From NCBI GenBank assembly GCA_009192285.1, contig WBVU01000015.1, positions 124,001 through 188,000 of the forward strand: a stretch of DNA of 64,000 nucleotides. Direction: 5' to 3'. This document shows positions 36,479 through 48,135 of this stretch, in pieces. The notes under the pieces are model-generated. The model was not told where the DNA came from, did not search any database, and saw nothing but the letters and a program-made list of their open reading frames with translations. The stretch's first letter is position 1. Every line of letters starts with the position of its first letter. A program made the translations under genes and the position numbers. Source of the DNA: Morchella semilibera (lineage: Eukaryota; Ascomycota; Pezizomycetes; Pezizales; Morchellaceae).

Positions 36479-37687
36479 ATGCGCATCAAGATCCGCTCAC
36501 CGACAGGAACGCAGGTCCTTAATCTTTCATCAGAAGCAACCATCTCTTCTCTCCTATCAGAAATTAGATCGAAATGCTCCGTCTCGGGGGACTTAGAGAT
36601 AAAATATGGTTATCCACCTAAGACTCTTCAACTGAGCGAATACCCCTCATCTTCCCTACTGGAAGAACTACCAGTGAAACTTGAAGGAGAGCAACTAATT
36701 ATCTCGGAGAGCGGTGGGGGAGGTCTTCGCGGGAGTGGGTCAGGAGTAGTGAAGAAGAGTGAGGCTACCATAGTTGAAACAGATAAGGCTGGGGTCTACG
36801 TTCCACCATCATCAACAGTACCAAAACCAGGTGCTTCATTCTCCTTCGCAGGGCAGGGCTCTGCAGCGCTGAACTCTTCTACAAACTCAAAGCGCCTTAC
36901 CATATCGCGCTCTTTGAAGCCTAAGATCAACAAGGATGATCCACCGGATGTACCACTGCAGAATGGGCGCGGAACCGTTATGCTCAGAGTAATGGAAGAT
37001 GATAACTCTTGTCTCTTTAGAGCGATAAGTGTAGTCCCCCCTTTCCCCAAACTAGGGAAGAGGAACGCAAGTACTGATATGGATTGTAGTATGTTATGAC
37101 AAACTCTATTTACTCTGTCGAAGAGCTGCGACGGCTTGTAGCAAGCACGATTCAGGAAGATCCCGAAACATACTCCGAAGCAGTTCTTGAACAGAAGAGA
37201 GACGGTTATTGCGAATGGATTACTATGGATAGCTCCTGGGGAGGTGGGATCGAGTTAGGAATATTCGCAAATTTTTTTGACATGGAAGTATGTGAAGACT
37301 TTGTTGAATATCCTCGTTTCTGGATGCTGATCAGGGCAGATATGCACAATCGATGTTTCTACAAATGACATGATTCGATTCAATGAAGGAAAGTCACAAA
37401 GAGCATTCGTGGTTTATTCCGGGATTCATTACGACGCTATAGCGCTTTCACCAGCTGGATCGTCGAAGCATGATTCGAGCAACGATATAAGAATATTTGA
37501 CTCGAATGATGACGAGATGATTGAGGGTGCACGGGAGTTGTGTAGGGAACTTAAAAAGAGAAAATACTTCACCGATACTAAGAGTTTCGCACTCAAATGC
37601 AATATCTGCGGTACTGGGTTGAAGGGAGAGAAGGCAGCTGTGGAGCATGCAACCAAAACCGGACATTCAGATTTTGGGGAATTTTAG
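36479..37687 (+). CDS. OTU1: Ubiquitin thioesterase Otu1 (YOD1 family)
   Basis: OTU-type deubiquitinase that works with the Cdc48/p97 segregase in ER-associated degradation and related pathways. Exons 36479-37030, 37090-37287, 37340-37687; 365 aa. The N-terminus is a ubiquitin-like UBX-type fold (MRIKIRSPTGTQVL, IKYGYPPKTLQLSE). A Gly/Ser-rich linker follows. The OTU core has EDDNSCLFRAISYV with the catalytic Cys and Asp, EYCEWI-like text as GYCEWITMDSSWGGGIELGIF, and the His motif VVYSGIHYDAIAL. The C-terminal C2H2 finger is KCNICGTGLKGEKAAVEHATKTGH. The join MEICTIDVSTND fixes intron 2. Complete. Confidence 0.95.
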
Positions 37688-38102
37688 TCACTAGTCACCA
37701 TAACTACTTCACACAACTGTAAATATTATGGTTTTACTATGGAAGAGGATCGGTTGCATGGAGAATGGGCTGGAGTTGAGACTTAAGCGTTTGATTTCAT
37801 AGGTGCATACAATTTTGCGGAGGGGGTCGGTAGCTTATACAGAATGGTTTATAGATCATTTGAGGGACCCGCTTGCCCGAGAGCTATCTGCAAGCGCGAT
37901 TTGAGAGCTTACAGAGCATATTACCCAATATGGTCTTAAAAAAAGCATTTGATACCCTTACACCCGTGGAGCTAAACTACCACTCTATTCCTGTGTTGCA
38001 TACTCTATGTGTAAATCCGTAACAAAAGCACTTTTATTTTAGAACGCCGTGTAAACAAATGACGCAGTTAAAATCTAGAAAGGAAAGCCTCAGCTCGAAG
38101 GT
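37688..38102. other. Convergent intergenic region OTU1 / BUD20
   Basis: 415 bp of 3' flank; nothing supported. Confidence 0.4.
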
Positions 38103-38664
38103 TTATTCGACATCCTCCATAGGCTTTACAGACTCTTTGGCAATTCTCTCTGCCTCCTTCCTTGCCTCAAGTGCCTCGTAAAACGAGGAAGTTCCCAATC
38201 CTGCTGCAGCATCGGCTTCTTTCTGTGAATATGGCTCTTCAAGCAGCATGCGCACTCTGAAATTTCCCCAGCCTTTTTTAGTCCCATTTTCATTTAGACT
38301 AAAGTTATTCTTCTAGTGGCATACCTTCGTTTGTGATTCTTGCCCCGTGTGTGTTGGGTCATGTTCCACTCGCTCTCGAAATACTTTGCGCATTCGACAC
38401 AGTGAAATTGACCGAGACCAGGTTTGTCTTCATCTGGGACAAGTGCCCTCAGTTGGGCGAGCCGCTTGGAACTGCGGAGGTCTGCATGAATTTGATCGAG
38501 GCCGCTGTTGGGTTTAAAACATGTTGGTATTAGCCACTGGATTGTGAAAGAGAGTGATCGGGCGGTGCGAGGATTGGTCTGTTGGGGGGGAGGGGGGTAG
38601 AGGGGAGGTTGAGTTTTTAATACCGAGTCATTCGCTTGGTCTTTGAACGACGAATTGAACCCAT
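38103..38664 (-). CDS. BUD20: Bud20-like C2H2 zinc finger, 60S ribosome export factor (ZNF593)
   Basis: Shuttling pre-60S factor that helps export the large ribosomal subunit. Exons (minus): 38664-38624, 38504-38325, 38256-38103; 124 aa. The basic start MGSIRRSKTKRMTRGLDQIH is diagnostic. The single C2H2 finger is FHCVECAKYFESEWNMTQHTRGKNH and is followed by KRRVRMLLEEPYSQKEADAA. Exon 1 codes only 13 full codons. The gene is divergent from the aconitase gene with 597 bp between starts. Confidence 0.94.
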
Positions 38665-39261
38665 TTTGTAAGATATGCAAAAGGAACCTGGGGATTTGGT
38701 ACAAGCTTCACAGTGGAGCTTTGAGGACTGAAGTTCCGGAAAGTTTTCTTCACACCTTGGGGCGCTGTGGCGTGTGGGTGTGGGGGTCTTACCTACGCTA
38801 GGACCATGGTTTATCGGAGGTTGTTGCTGGCGGGACACGGTAGGGTGCGGAGGAAGGGTTTCGTCGGGCCGAGGGTCGGCGAAGAGGAGACAAAAGGCTT
38901 CACAAATCAAAACAATGTGATTGGTCGAGGATGGCCGTAAACACCCTTTTTTTTTTTTTTTCGGGCTGGCCCCCGCCTCACTACCCTGGTATTCGATTCT
39001 CTCAGCGGGGTGTGCAGTTAAACGCACGCCCGTGACGCTGAGTTGCATTTCCTGCCTTAACAAGGTCTTGGCGGACTCTCCAAGCCTGCTTCTTCTAATC
39101 CCTCGTTCCTCTTTCTCCCCCTCCTCTCCCTTTCACTTTATTCTCCCATCCTCTCCCGTTATATTCACCGGGGGTTCCCTTTTAAGAGGTGCATCTTCTC
39201 TTCTCTTCTATAGTGAAGAGATTTTAGCTTGCTGCTCTCTGAATCAATATTATAATTCATC
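38665..39261. promoter_or_regulatory. Shared divergent promoter region (BUD20 / ACO1)
   Basis: 597 bp between two divergent starts. It has a T-run at 38947-38960 and long CT-rich tracts at 39095-39165, typical of strong fungal promoters near the start of transcription of the aconitase gene. No specific factor site is claimed. Confidence 0.4.
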
Positions 39262-42188
39262 ATGCTTTCCAGGCACCTTTCCAGGGCCACCAAGCTGCCT
39301 CTGGTATGATAATTTTCTATCAGCGCTAGTCTATAAAATTTGAAACAGGTGGCTGACAATTCTACATTTCCAGAGCGCTGGCGTTAGAGCTGTAAGTTCT
39401 TAAAATACTATCACTCAGCAGTGGAGTTTGGGCTCGTAAAAAAAGGAAAATCATATTGACAAATGACTGAAAACGTAGGGCCAGAGGTATCGTGGATTGG
39501 CCTCTGTCAGTGATGATCCACTCAGTAGGAAGGTCGAGATGTCCAACTGGGAGAAGGTTTGTGAACATTTCCCCCTGCAAATTTTTGCTACTTCTCATAT
39601 TTTTCGGGAACGTTTTTCGGAAACGCCCGGATATCCGGGTGGCACATGGTTTCTTTCGGGGCAGTTCGCTGACATTTCCAACCATAGGGTAATTTTATCA
39701 ACTACAAGTATGTTTCTCTCTAACAGGCGTGTGGAGTTTTTTTTTTGCTTTTTGTCGTTATCTCTTGCACCACCCTGAGCGATCAAGAGGTTGTTGCGAT
39801 AAAGCAAGAATGATGTGCAGGTGTCGTCACATGCCAGTGGTCCGTGTGCTAAGACAAGGATCGCTGTTACAGGAAAATGAGCGAGAACCTCGCCATTGTC
39901 CGTGCCCGTTTAAACCGTCCTCTTACATATGCCGAGAAGATCCTCTACTCGCATTTGGACGATCCTCATGGCCAGGACATCGAGCGCGGCAAATCCTACC
40001 TCAAGCTCCGACCGGATCGTGTTGCTTGCCAGGATGCCACTGCTCAGATGGCTATCTTGCAATTCATGAGTGCGGGTATGCCAAAGGTTGCAACTCCATC
40101 AACCGTGCACTGTGATCACTTGATCGAGGCGCAGGTTGGTGGGGCTAAGGATTTGGCCAGAGCTGAGGAGATCAACAAGGAGGTCTACGAGTTCTTGTCC
40201 TCTGCTTGTGCTAAGTATAACATTGGATTCTGGAAACCCGGTTCTGGTATCATCCACCAGATCCTTCTCGAGAACTATGCTTTCCCTGGAGGTCTTCTTA
40301 TTGGTACCGACTCGCACACTCCCAATGCTGGTGGTTTGGGAATGTGCGCAATCGGTGTCGGTGGTGCTGATGCTGTCGATGTTATGGCAAACCTTCCTTG
40401 GGAATTGAAGGCTCCTAAGATCATTGGTGTTAAGCTCACCGGTCAAATGAGCGGATGGACCTCTCCTAAAGGTATAGTATTTATGTAAGTCTCGACTCAA
40501 TCACTTTCATACTAATGGTTTTATTAGACATTATCTTGAAGGTTGCCGGTATCCTTACTGTAAAGGGAGGAACTGGTGCTATCGTCGAGTACCACGGTCC
40601 CGGTGTTGATTCCCTCTCATCTACTGGTATGGGAACTATTTGTAACATGGGTGCTGAGATTGGTGCCACCACATCCGTCTTTCCCTTCAACGATCGCATG
40701 TACGACTACTTGGCTGCTACCAAGCGTAAAGATATTGGAGACTTTGCCCGCGCTTACGCCAAGGAGCTCCGTGAGGATCAGGGCGCAGAGTACGATGAGC
40801 TTATCGAGCTCGACTTAAGCACCCTCGAGCCCCACATTAACGGGCCCTTCACCCCCGATCTTGCTACCCCCATTTCCAAATTCAAGGAGGCCGTTGAGAA
40901 GAACGGCTGGCCTGCTGAGCTCAAGGTTGGTTTGATCGGTTCTTGCACCAACTCCTCCTACGAGGACATGTCTCGTTCTGCCTCCATTGCCCGTGATGCT
41001 TTGAACCACGGAATCAAGGCCAAGTCGGTATACACTGTCACCCCCGGTTCCGAGCAGATCCGAGCTACCATCGAGCGTGATGGCCAGCTCCAGACCTTTG
41101 AGGAATTCGGTGGTATTGTTCTCGCCAATGCTTGTGGACCTTGCATTGGCCAATGGGACCGCCGTGATGTCAAGAAGGGTGAGGCTAACTCCATCATCTC
41201 TTCATACAACCGTAACTTTACCGGGCGTAACGATGCCAACCCTGCCACTCACGCTTTCGTCACCTCCCCCGACCTTGTCACTGCCTTGACCATTGCTGGT
41301 GACCTCCGTTTCAACCCCCTCACCGATAAGTTGAAGGATAAGGATGGAAACGAGTTCATGCTCGCCCCTCCCACTGGTGCCGGCCTCCCCGAGCGTGGTT
41401 ACGACCCAGGAAGGGACACCTACCAGGCGCCCCCCCAGGACCGCGCATCCGTCCAGGTCCAGGTTTCTCCTGCATCTGACCGTCTCCAGGTTCTCTCTCC
41501 CTTCAAGGCTTGGGACGGGAAGGACGCCGTGGGTATTCCGATCTTGATCAAGTGCAAGGGCAAGACCACCACCGACCACATCTCTATGGCTGGTCCTTGG
41601 CTAAAGTACCGTGGTCACTTGGACAACATCTCCAACAACATGTTGATCGGTGCCACCAATGCTGAGAACGACCAGGCCAACAGCGTCAAAAACTTCATCA
41701 CTGGAGAGTACGGCCCTGTCCCTGCCACTGCTCGTGACTACAAGTCCAGGAACATTCCTTGGGTTGTTATTGGAGACTGGAACTACGGAGAAGGATCTTC
41801 CCGTGAGCACGCCGCTCTTGAGCCCAGACACTTGGGTGGTCTTGCCATTATCACCAGGTCTTTCGCTCGTATCCACGAGACCAACTTGAAGAAGCAGGGA
41901 ATGCTTCCTCTCGTTTTCGAAAACCCTGCCGACTACGACAAGATCAACCCTGATGACAAAGTTGACTGTAAGTTCAATCGATTTTGACCGCGATTGTTGA
42001 GGATGGTTGATTAACTAAATAATGTAGTGCTTATCACCGATCTCGCTGTCGGCAAGCCCATGAGAATCAGATTCCACCCCAAGAACGGAAGCCCATGGGA
42101 GACCAACCTTCTCCACACCTTCAACGAGGGCCAGATCCAGTGGTTCAAGGATGGTTCAGCTCTCAACACTATGGCTAAGAAGTCCTAG
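39262..42188 (+). CDS. ACO1: Aconitate hydratase, mitochondrial
   Basis: Iron-sulfur enzyme of the citric acid cycle converting citrate to isocitrate in the matrix; it also has a role in mitochondrial DNA maintenance in yeast. Exons 39262-39303, 39374-39391, 39479-39556, 39688-39707, 39873-40471, 40528-41967, 42028-42188; 785 aa. A presequence ([14 protein letters not shown]) is followed by [20 protein letters not shown]. The core has [24 protein letters not shown] and [11 protein letters not shown]. Cluster cysteines lie in [14 protein letters not shown] and [12 protein letters not shown], and substrate arginine in [13 protein letters not shown]. Exons 2 (18 nt) and 4 (20 nt) are microexons needed to rebuild the conserved N-terminus. 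Codon use is strongly biased to C-ending codons, as in highly expressed genes. Confidence 0.96.
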
Positions 42189-42771
42189 TGTGCACGTTTT
42201 TGGTGTGGTAGATTTTAAAAGAGCGTTATGTACAAACTTTTCCTATTTCTCTGGGTGTTATTGTTCTGAAGGATATTTGTGAAAAAATGAGAGGGAGACG
42301 AATGAGGATTGCTTCTGTTAGTAGTTAGTCTCATTTGGTTAGCATTATTCAGCGCTTTGTTTTCTTATATTTTTCCTTCAAAATTCAAGGTTCTGGGCAC
42401 ATTTTTACTTTTGCCGGGTATTCATTTGCATATATCAATCTTCCTTCTCATCCTACCTAGTCCTCAGCTTTCAACTGTTCTAGTTTGCGGTTTGTCAATT
42501 GGATATTAAGCTTCCAAATATTAAATTCTCACACTTCATGGATTCTCACTCGTTGGCTTCTCTAGAATATGTATGTAGATATAAACCTAGGAGGCGGTGC
42601 CAAGTGCTGCAATAAACAAACTCACTTAAACCACTCTTGTCAGCACTCAAACCATACCCACATACTCTGGGCAAAAACTTTTGGTATTCCGCATATCTAC
42701 ATGCGTTACCCTTAAACTCAAATCCCAAGATGTCTAAAGCCCCCGATATCTATGGTATATGTACACCAGCC
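42189..42771. other. Convergent intergenic region ACO1 / PRO3
   Basis: T-rich 3' flank of the aconitase gene up to about 42510. No gene supported. Confidence 0.45.
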
Positions 42772-43883
42772 CTATTTTTTCTTTGAGCTCCCCAGCCCAG
42801 CGGCCATGTTTGTGGCCTCCTGGATCGCCCTAGCGATGGTACTCCGCACGCCACCGTCTTCAAGCATGAGAAGGCCGCCAATGGTGCAGCCAGCCGGCGT
42901 CGATACTTGCTCGCGGATGATTGCTGGGTGCTGCCCGGACAGGACGAGGTGGCCGGCGCCTTGCATTGCTGTTTACGTCATCTCGATTAGCCCATATTCA
43001 CTCAATAATATGCGAAGGAGGGGGGGAGCGCACTCTGAGCAGCCATCATCTGTGCCTCGGCTCGCGGCAGCCCCATCATGACACCACCGTCGGCCATGGC
43101 CTCGATGAAGAGGGCGCAGAAGGCGGGCCCGGACCCGCACAGCGCGGTGCAGGCGTCCATGTGCTTCTCGCTGAGGATGAGGGATTTTCCGATCTGGCTG
43201 AAGATCCAGGAGACGAGGGTCTTTTCTTCGTTGGGGAGATCGTCGGAGGTGGAGATTACGGTCATTGACTCCCGGAGCTACCCGTGCGCCGCAGCGTTAG
43301 CTCCTACGGACTCATTATAGGTTAAGTAGTTAGGTATGTAGGGTATATATATATATATAAATACCTTTGACGCCGTATTCGGCATTGCCCTAACGACCCT
43401 CGTGCTCTCCGGCACCACAGCCTTCAACTGCTCAATCTTGACTCCCGCCAGAATTGACACGAAGAGCTTCCCCTCCAGCGCCGTTGCCATCCCCTCCTCG
43501 CCAAGTATCTCCTGGTACATCTGCGGCTTACACCCGAGTAGGATGACATCGGCGGCAGCCACGCCCTCAACATTGCTCTTGGTGAGGACCTTGACGGCGT
43601 CGCCGTAGTGCGTGAACGCCTTCTTGACACGCTGTGCGGACTCGGGCCGCTTGACACAGCAGATGAAGCGGGAGGGGAGGACGGGGGGCACGGCGTCGTC
43701 GGCGGTGCCGTGGAAACGGGTGGGGAGGAGGCCGTTGGGTGTGGAGGTTCCCGAGGTGGGGGAGGTGAGAGAATCGAGGATTCCCGAGAGGATGGCGACA
43801 CCCATTGTACCGCAGCCAAGGACGGTGATGGTCAGTGTAGGGGAGTCCATGTTCTGCTGCTGGTCGAGAGGGGTGGTAGACAT
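42772..43883 (-). CDS. PRO3: Pyrroline-5-carboxylate reductase
   Basis: Last step of proline synthesis, reducing P5C with NAD(P)H. Exons (minus): 43883-43365, 43277-43034, 42968-42772; 319 aa. The Rossmann motif is TVLGCGTMGVAILSGIL. It is followed by VILLGCKPQMYQEIL, LFVSILAGVKIEQL and RVVRAMPNTASKV. The dimer domain has CTALCGSGPAFCALFIEAMAD, QTMQGAGHLVL and the signature VSTPAGCTIGGLLMLEDGGVR. The start at 43883 is preferred over an in-frame ATG 48 nt upstream because it begins just before the Rossmann fold. The product is probably cytosolic, since no targeting sequence is seen. Confidence 0.95.
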
Positions 43884-44596
43884 TTTTACTGTAATTTTTT
43901 TGGGTGGTAGGTTGGGTGTCAATGACCGCAAGAAGGTTTTTTTTTCTGGTGGTTGAGGTGGATAGATCGGATGAATGCTACGATAAGGATAAGATTAGGG
44001 TTAGGGTTAGGCGATTATGTTAAGGGTCCACCCGTTGCCGTTATATAAGCTTATCGGGGATATAAGGCTGGATCATAGAAAAGAATAGGGCGTAGGATAG
44101 GGGTTCGGTTTGAAGTTTTGTGTACTCGCTCGGGGGTCTCGGGTGCTTGTATTCCGGCAGTAGAACTTACTTCCTCCGAGAAGGGGAAAACAGTAATCCA
44201 CAATATAAATAATTACGCTCTCGTGCCCGATTTATGTACAAATACTCTTTCAACGTGGAATCTCGTGTCAAGTCCCCCCCTGTCGGCAGTTAGCTCTACA
44301 GAAAAGTGAAAAAAACGAGAAGGAGAGAACAAGAGAGAGAGAGGGAGAGAGAAGAGAGAAAACCGTCCAACGGATCAAGGTTTAGCTTCTCCACGGCGGC
44401 CGTTGCATATCTGTCTCTACTGTTCCCTGGCTGACTGACCCGAACAAAAAGACATCCATCCCTCCCCTCTTCTGTTCCAGAACAACCACCTACACAACCT
44501 ATTAACTAATCCACCACTATACCCTATAATATATCTATTATCTACATCTACCTAATACGAATTCACGAACCAAGCATCAATTCCCCGCTATCTTCA
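43884..44596. promoter_or_regulatory. Shared divergent promoter region (PRO3 / RBD2) with telomere-like box
   Basis: 713 bp between divergent starts. TTAGGGTTAGGGTTAGG lies at 43995-44011, about 112 bp upstream of the PRO3 start; this equals the fungal telomere repeat and is known as a telobox in promoters. A purine tract of GAGA repeats lies at 44321-44361 and is followed by a long C/T/A-rich leader before RBD2. Confidence 0.5.
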
Positions 44597-45677
44597 ATGT
44601 CATCGCCGTCGCTTAACCCGCGAGGCTCCGTGCAGGTCTCCCCTCACGCGCTGTGGAAAAAGCTCGAAGACTACCTCATGCGGCTGCCGGTGCTCACTCG
44701 CATCGTCATGCTACTGATTGCAGTGTTCCACTTCGCAGCTGTGTTTGGCCTCCCAATGGCCGAGTACTTTGCGTTGGACCCGTCAAAGATGGACTTGGGG
44801 CAGAGTACGTAGAACCATTATATCTTGTGTTGAAGGCTATGATTGTGATGAGTGGACTGGGGGTTGATTTATGTGGGCGTTATGAATGATAGTGCATCGA
44901 CTGAATACATACCCGCTCGTCCACCTCGGCCTCCTGCATGCTGTCTTAAACCTCATCGCCCTCACGCCCCTCCTTGAGCGCTTCGAGCGTGAGTGCGGTA
45001 CCCTCAAGACGCTTTTGCTTGTCCTCGGGCGTACGTCCCCCCCTCCCTAATACCCCTACAAGTCTAACACTATACATACAGCCCTCGTAACTTTTCCCGG
45101 CTTCTTGTATCTTGGGATCGAGATGTTCCTGCTCAACGGCAGGACCGTCGTCGCCGGAGCCAGCGCCCTCGTATTCACGTTCATGGCCATCGAGTCTATC
45201 AAGACCTTCGCCTTCCAGCCCTACTATCTCATCGCCGGGCACGAGATCCCGTCCTACTTCACGCCCATCTTCTGGATGGTTGTCACCGCCTTCCTCATGC
45301 CGGGGACCTCGCTCCTCGGTCACTTCTCGGGTCTGGTCATCGGTTATGCTTGTGAGTTTCTTTCCCTTACACACCCATACCCCCGACTTACCACCAGCTG
45401 ATATAAGGGTGATTATGATATAGACGCGTGTCGCTACCTCCGCCTCCTCGAGCCATCAGAGTGGCTCATGACAAAGATCGAGCAGAAGCTGTCATTCATC
45501 TTTAGCAGGGTCCCCTTCTATGTTGGACTCGACCGACGCGTGGAGCTGAGCTATTTGGAGTTTATGCCGATGGCTGGGAGCGTGAGGAGCTCCAGGGGGG
45601 CGGTACCCACGGCGGCGGCAGTACAGAGCGATATGGAGGATGGGTTTGCGGGGCCGGGGATTAGGTTGGGGAGTTAG
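44597..45677 (+). CDS. RBD2: Rhomboid-type intramembrane serine protease Rbd2
   Basis: Golgi-located rhomboid that cleaves transmembrane proteins; in some fungi it activates the sterol-responsive factor SREBP. Exons 44597-44804, 44893-45030, 45082-45351, 45424-45677; 289 aa. The first transmembrane segment is IVMLLIAVFHFAAVFG. MHRLNTYPLVHLGLLHAVLNL and LIALTPLLERFE are the L1-loop and TM2 signatures. The catalytic serine lies in VAGASALVFTFMA and the histidine in LLGHFSGLVIGYAYA. The C-terminal tail is polar and starts CRYLRLLEPSEWL. All introns are in phase. Active-site residues are present, so it should be an active protease. Confidence 0.93.
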
Positions 45678-45994
45678 TTTGGTGCTTTGGTGAGGGGGGA
45701 GTAGATGTTCCTTTGTTGTTGCTGTGATGCCCATAGACTGGACAGGTTAGGTAGGACGTGATATGATGGGATGGGGCTTGTTGGGAATAATGGGAAATAT
45801 CTTTAATGTGTAGTATCTAGCTGAGCGTGTGTTGTGGGAAAGAAAAAGTTCAATTGGCTGTTTTTTAATATACATAACTTTCCGGTAGCTAACAGGTGCC
45901 TGCAACGCCTGCAACATAAGTTGTGAGATTGTTGTAGAGCGAGTGATTGGACGTGATGCAACGCCGTTCTGGCCACTCGGTGGTCGTGCCATTA

Positions 45995-46299
45995 GAGGGG
46001 TTTCGCAGCTCACGCTGTACTATCTACAGGGGTGTGGAGGGCTTGAGAAAAAATCAGAGGTTTCGCAGATTTAATCTGTACTCTGGGCTGTGTTGTATGC
46101 CCTTGAATTGTATAGTCTGTGGAATATTGGCGTTGAAGCGGTCAATAAAGGTGGTTTGTTTACATGAATTACGTCTGTATTAATGCTTCACTAACTTCGT
46201 GCAGCATTAAGAGTCTGTATCTCATCCTGTACTAAATTGGCGGCTTCATCCCTGCGGTTACTGTGGAAACAAGTAGATACACGAGTTGCGAAACCTCTC
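45995..46299. mobile_element. Candidate MITE with 20-bp terminal inverted repeats and TA target site
   Basis: The left end GAGGGGTTTCGCAGCTCACG and the inverted right end GAGAGGTTTCGCAACTCGTG match at 16 of 20 positions. TA dinucleotides sit directly outside both ends (45993-45994 and 46300-46301), as expected for Tc1/mariner-type insertion. A third internal copy of the end motif (AGAGGTTTCGCAG) lies near 46060. The element is 305 bp long and has no coding capacity. Confidence 0.55.
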
Positions 46300-47588
46300 T
46301 ATTGGCTGGGTGACTGCCGACTAAGCCTAGCTATACTGGGAATCTTCACAAACACCTTGCGACATATTCCCCACGACACAAACCAAGGAGATCCAGGTCT
46401 CGCTAGTTATGAACAAATCCTCAGCATATGGCCGATTACGCTTAGTTAACATTACTCTACGTCCCCCAGCCGGCCGGCGATGTCTGCCGTACCCAAGCAC
46501 CAAACCAGTCACAACTCATCACTCGCACTCGCACTCGCACGAACTCACATAGCCGCGCCACAAGGCAGCACCGCGAGCCCTGGAGCATCACTGGCTGGCC
46601 ACGCCCTACCCCAGCAGCCGTGGGACCAGACGCCTTGGAGCACATTACCTTCCCCGACTAAGGTAAGGCTGGCAGTTGGGGCCGGAAAGGTACTAACTAG
46701 TGTAGTAGCAGGCAGAGAAATGGTGGACAATATGTGTTGGGGTGACGGTGGTGGTATTGCACCTCCTGGGCAGTACTAGGTGGGTACCAACACCGCCCCT
46801 CTGTATTCAGGTGTTCAGGTTGAACGTAGCTACCTTGTGTTGGGGTGGGGTATGTACTACCTATTACAGCGGAACCTCGGTACGTATTAAACATAGTAGC
46901 ATACCCCCGATAGCAGCCAGCACGCCGTCGTCGTCCAACAACGAACCACCACAGGCAAGTTGAGATTTGCTCTCGATACAAGCAAGCAATATATGCCACT
47001 ATCGGGGGTACTTGCACTGTAATACTATGGCCCCCCCCCCCTTTACAAAATTTCGTGGCGGGTTTACACAGAACGCCTTAATACCAACACCGTGCGTGAT
47101 GTTTCGGCCCCAATACCACTGTACGTACCCGAGCAGGTCCTTAGGTGTCCACAACGTACACAGACCCTCCCAGGACCGGAAACACTCTCGAGTGATACCC
47201 TATGACCCCGGGGGGGGGGGGGTGCATCCCAAACCCGTTCCGTGGCTCTAGGAACAACATGTAGTCTCATGCCAAATAGTTAGGTCCTCTTAGCTACGGT
47301 ACTGGGTTGGATGCTGGTACTAGTGACTCATGTACATAACTTTTAGATAAACAGGCGGTCTGGTGCGGAGCGCGGGTTGTGAATGTTAGAGTAACCTATC
47401 ACGTGTGTTGACTATATATGTAAATGTATAGCTTTTACTACAGGCGTTTTGGGTTTAGTATAATTGGGGCTGAATTTAAGTTGTTTCTTGATTTTCTAAT
47501 GAGACCCGGGTTGGGGAATTTAAATACAAGTGGGGTGAACTAATAAGAAAAACTAAGCCCTAATCCGGCAGCATTGGCCTGGATGTTT

Positions 47589-47631
47589 GGTGAGCAGCAA
47601 GCAAGCTGCACGTGGGGGATAGGTACGAGAC
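47589..47631. repeat. Partial copy of the foldback repeat (copy 2)
   Basis: GTGAGCAGCAAGCAAGCTGC at 47589-47608 is the exact reverse complement of 8691-8710. The match continues to GGTACGAGACTA with about five differences in 43 bp. The other arm is not recognisable here. Confidence 0.5.
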
Positions 47632-47647
47632 TACATGTAGTTAAAGG

Positions 47648-47795
47648 TACAGTACCAAAAGAGGCGTGGGATCACTACGGTATTCCCGTTGATACGCTAT
47701 CAATGCGGTAAGAATACGGTACTCTTGCTCTAATGCCGGTTGATTCGGTATTTGTCATTAAATTCCGTAGTGATTTCGCCCCACTTTTTACTGTA
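47648..47795. mobile_element. Candidate 148-bp MITE
   Basis: The left end begins TACAGTACCAAAAGAGGCG and reaches ATCACTACGGTATT; the inverted right end begins TACAGTAAAAAGTGGGGCG and reaches ATCACTACGGAATT. The ends are about 36 nt each and match at most positions with small gaps. If the outer TA is the target site, the inverted repeat starts CAGTA. No coding capacity. Confidence 0.5.
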
Positions 47796-48100
47796 GTTTA
47801 GCTAATATCCCGCGTGTGGTCTATGGTTTAAGCCATAGCGAAGACTTTAACTACATGTAAGTACAATTTAACCAATGTTTGTTTTCCGTACCCGCTCCCA
47901 CCAACTATTACTTTATGCCAAACATCTCTTTTCTTGCCCCCCTATAGTATAATCACAACAAAACGCCTACGAAAAGAAAAAGAGATGGATGGAAAGGGGC
48001 AGAAAAAGCAAACAGACTGTATAAGCATAATGCAGGAAGGGGGGAAATTTAGAGAGAGAAGCCTAGGGATTACGCAAGGTGCGAAACAAAAAAATAAAAA

Positions 48101-48135
48101 GGAAAAGGAAAAAGGAAAAAGGAAAAAGGAAAAAA
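48101..48135 (+). repeat. GGAAAAA short tandem array
   Basis: About five units of GGAAAA(A) in the downstream flank of the LDB17 gene. Confidence 0.8.

Noticed and set aside
41202-41579. Open frames antisense to aconitase
   Set aside because: Caused by the strong codon bias of the aconitase gene; no family similarity.
46480-46779. 99-codon frame with Ala/Pro-rich product
   Set aside because: Lies in the repeat-rich region, codes low-complexity sequence, and has an overlapping shadow frame on the other strand.
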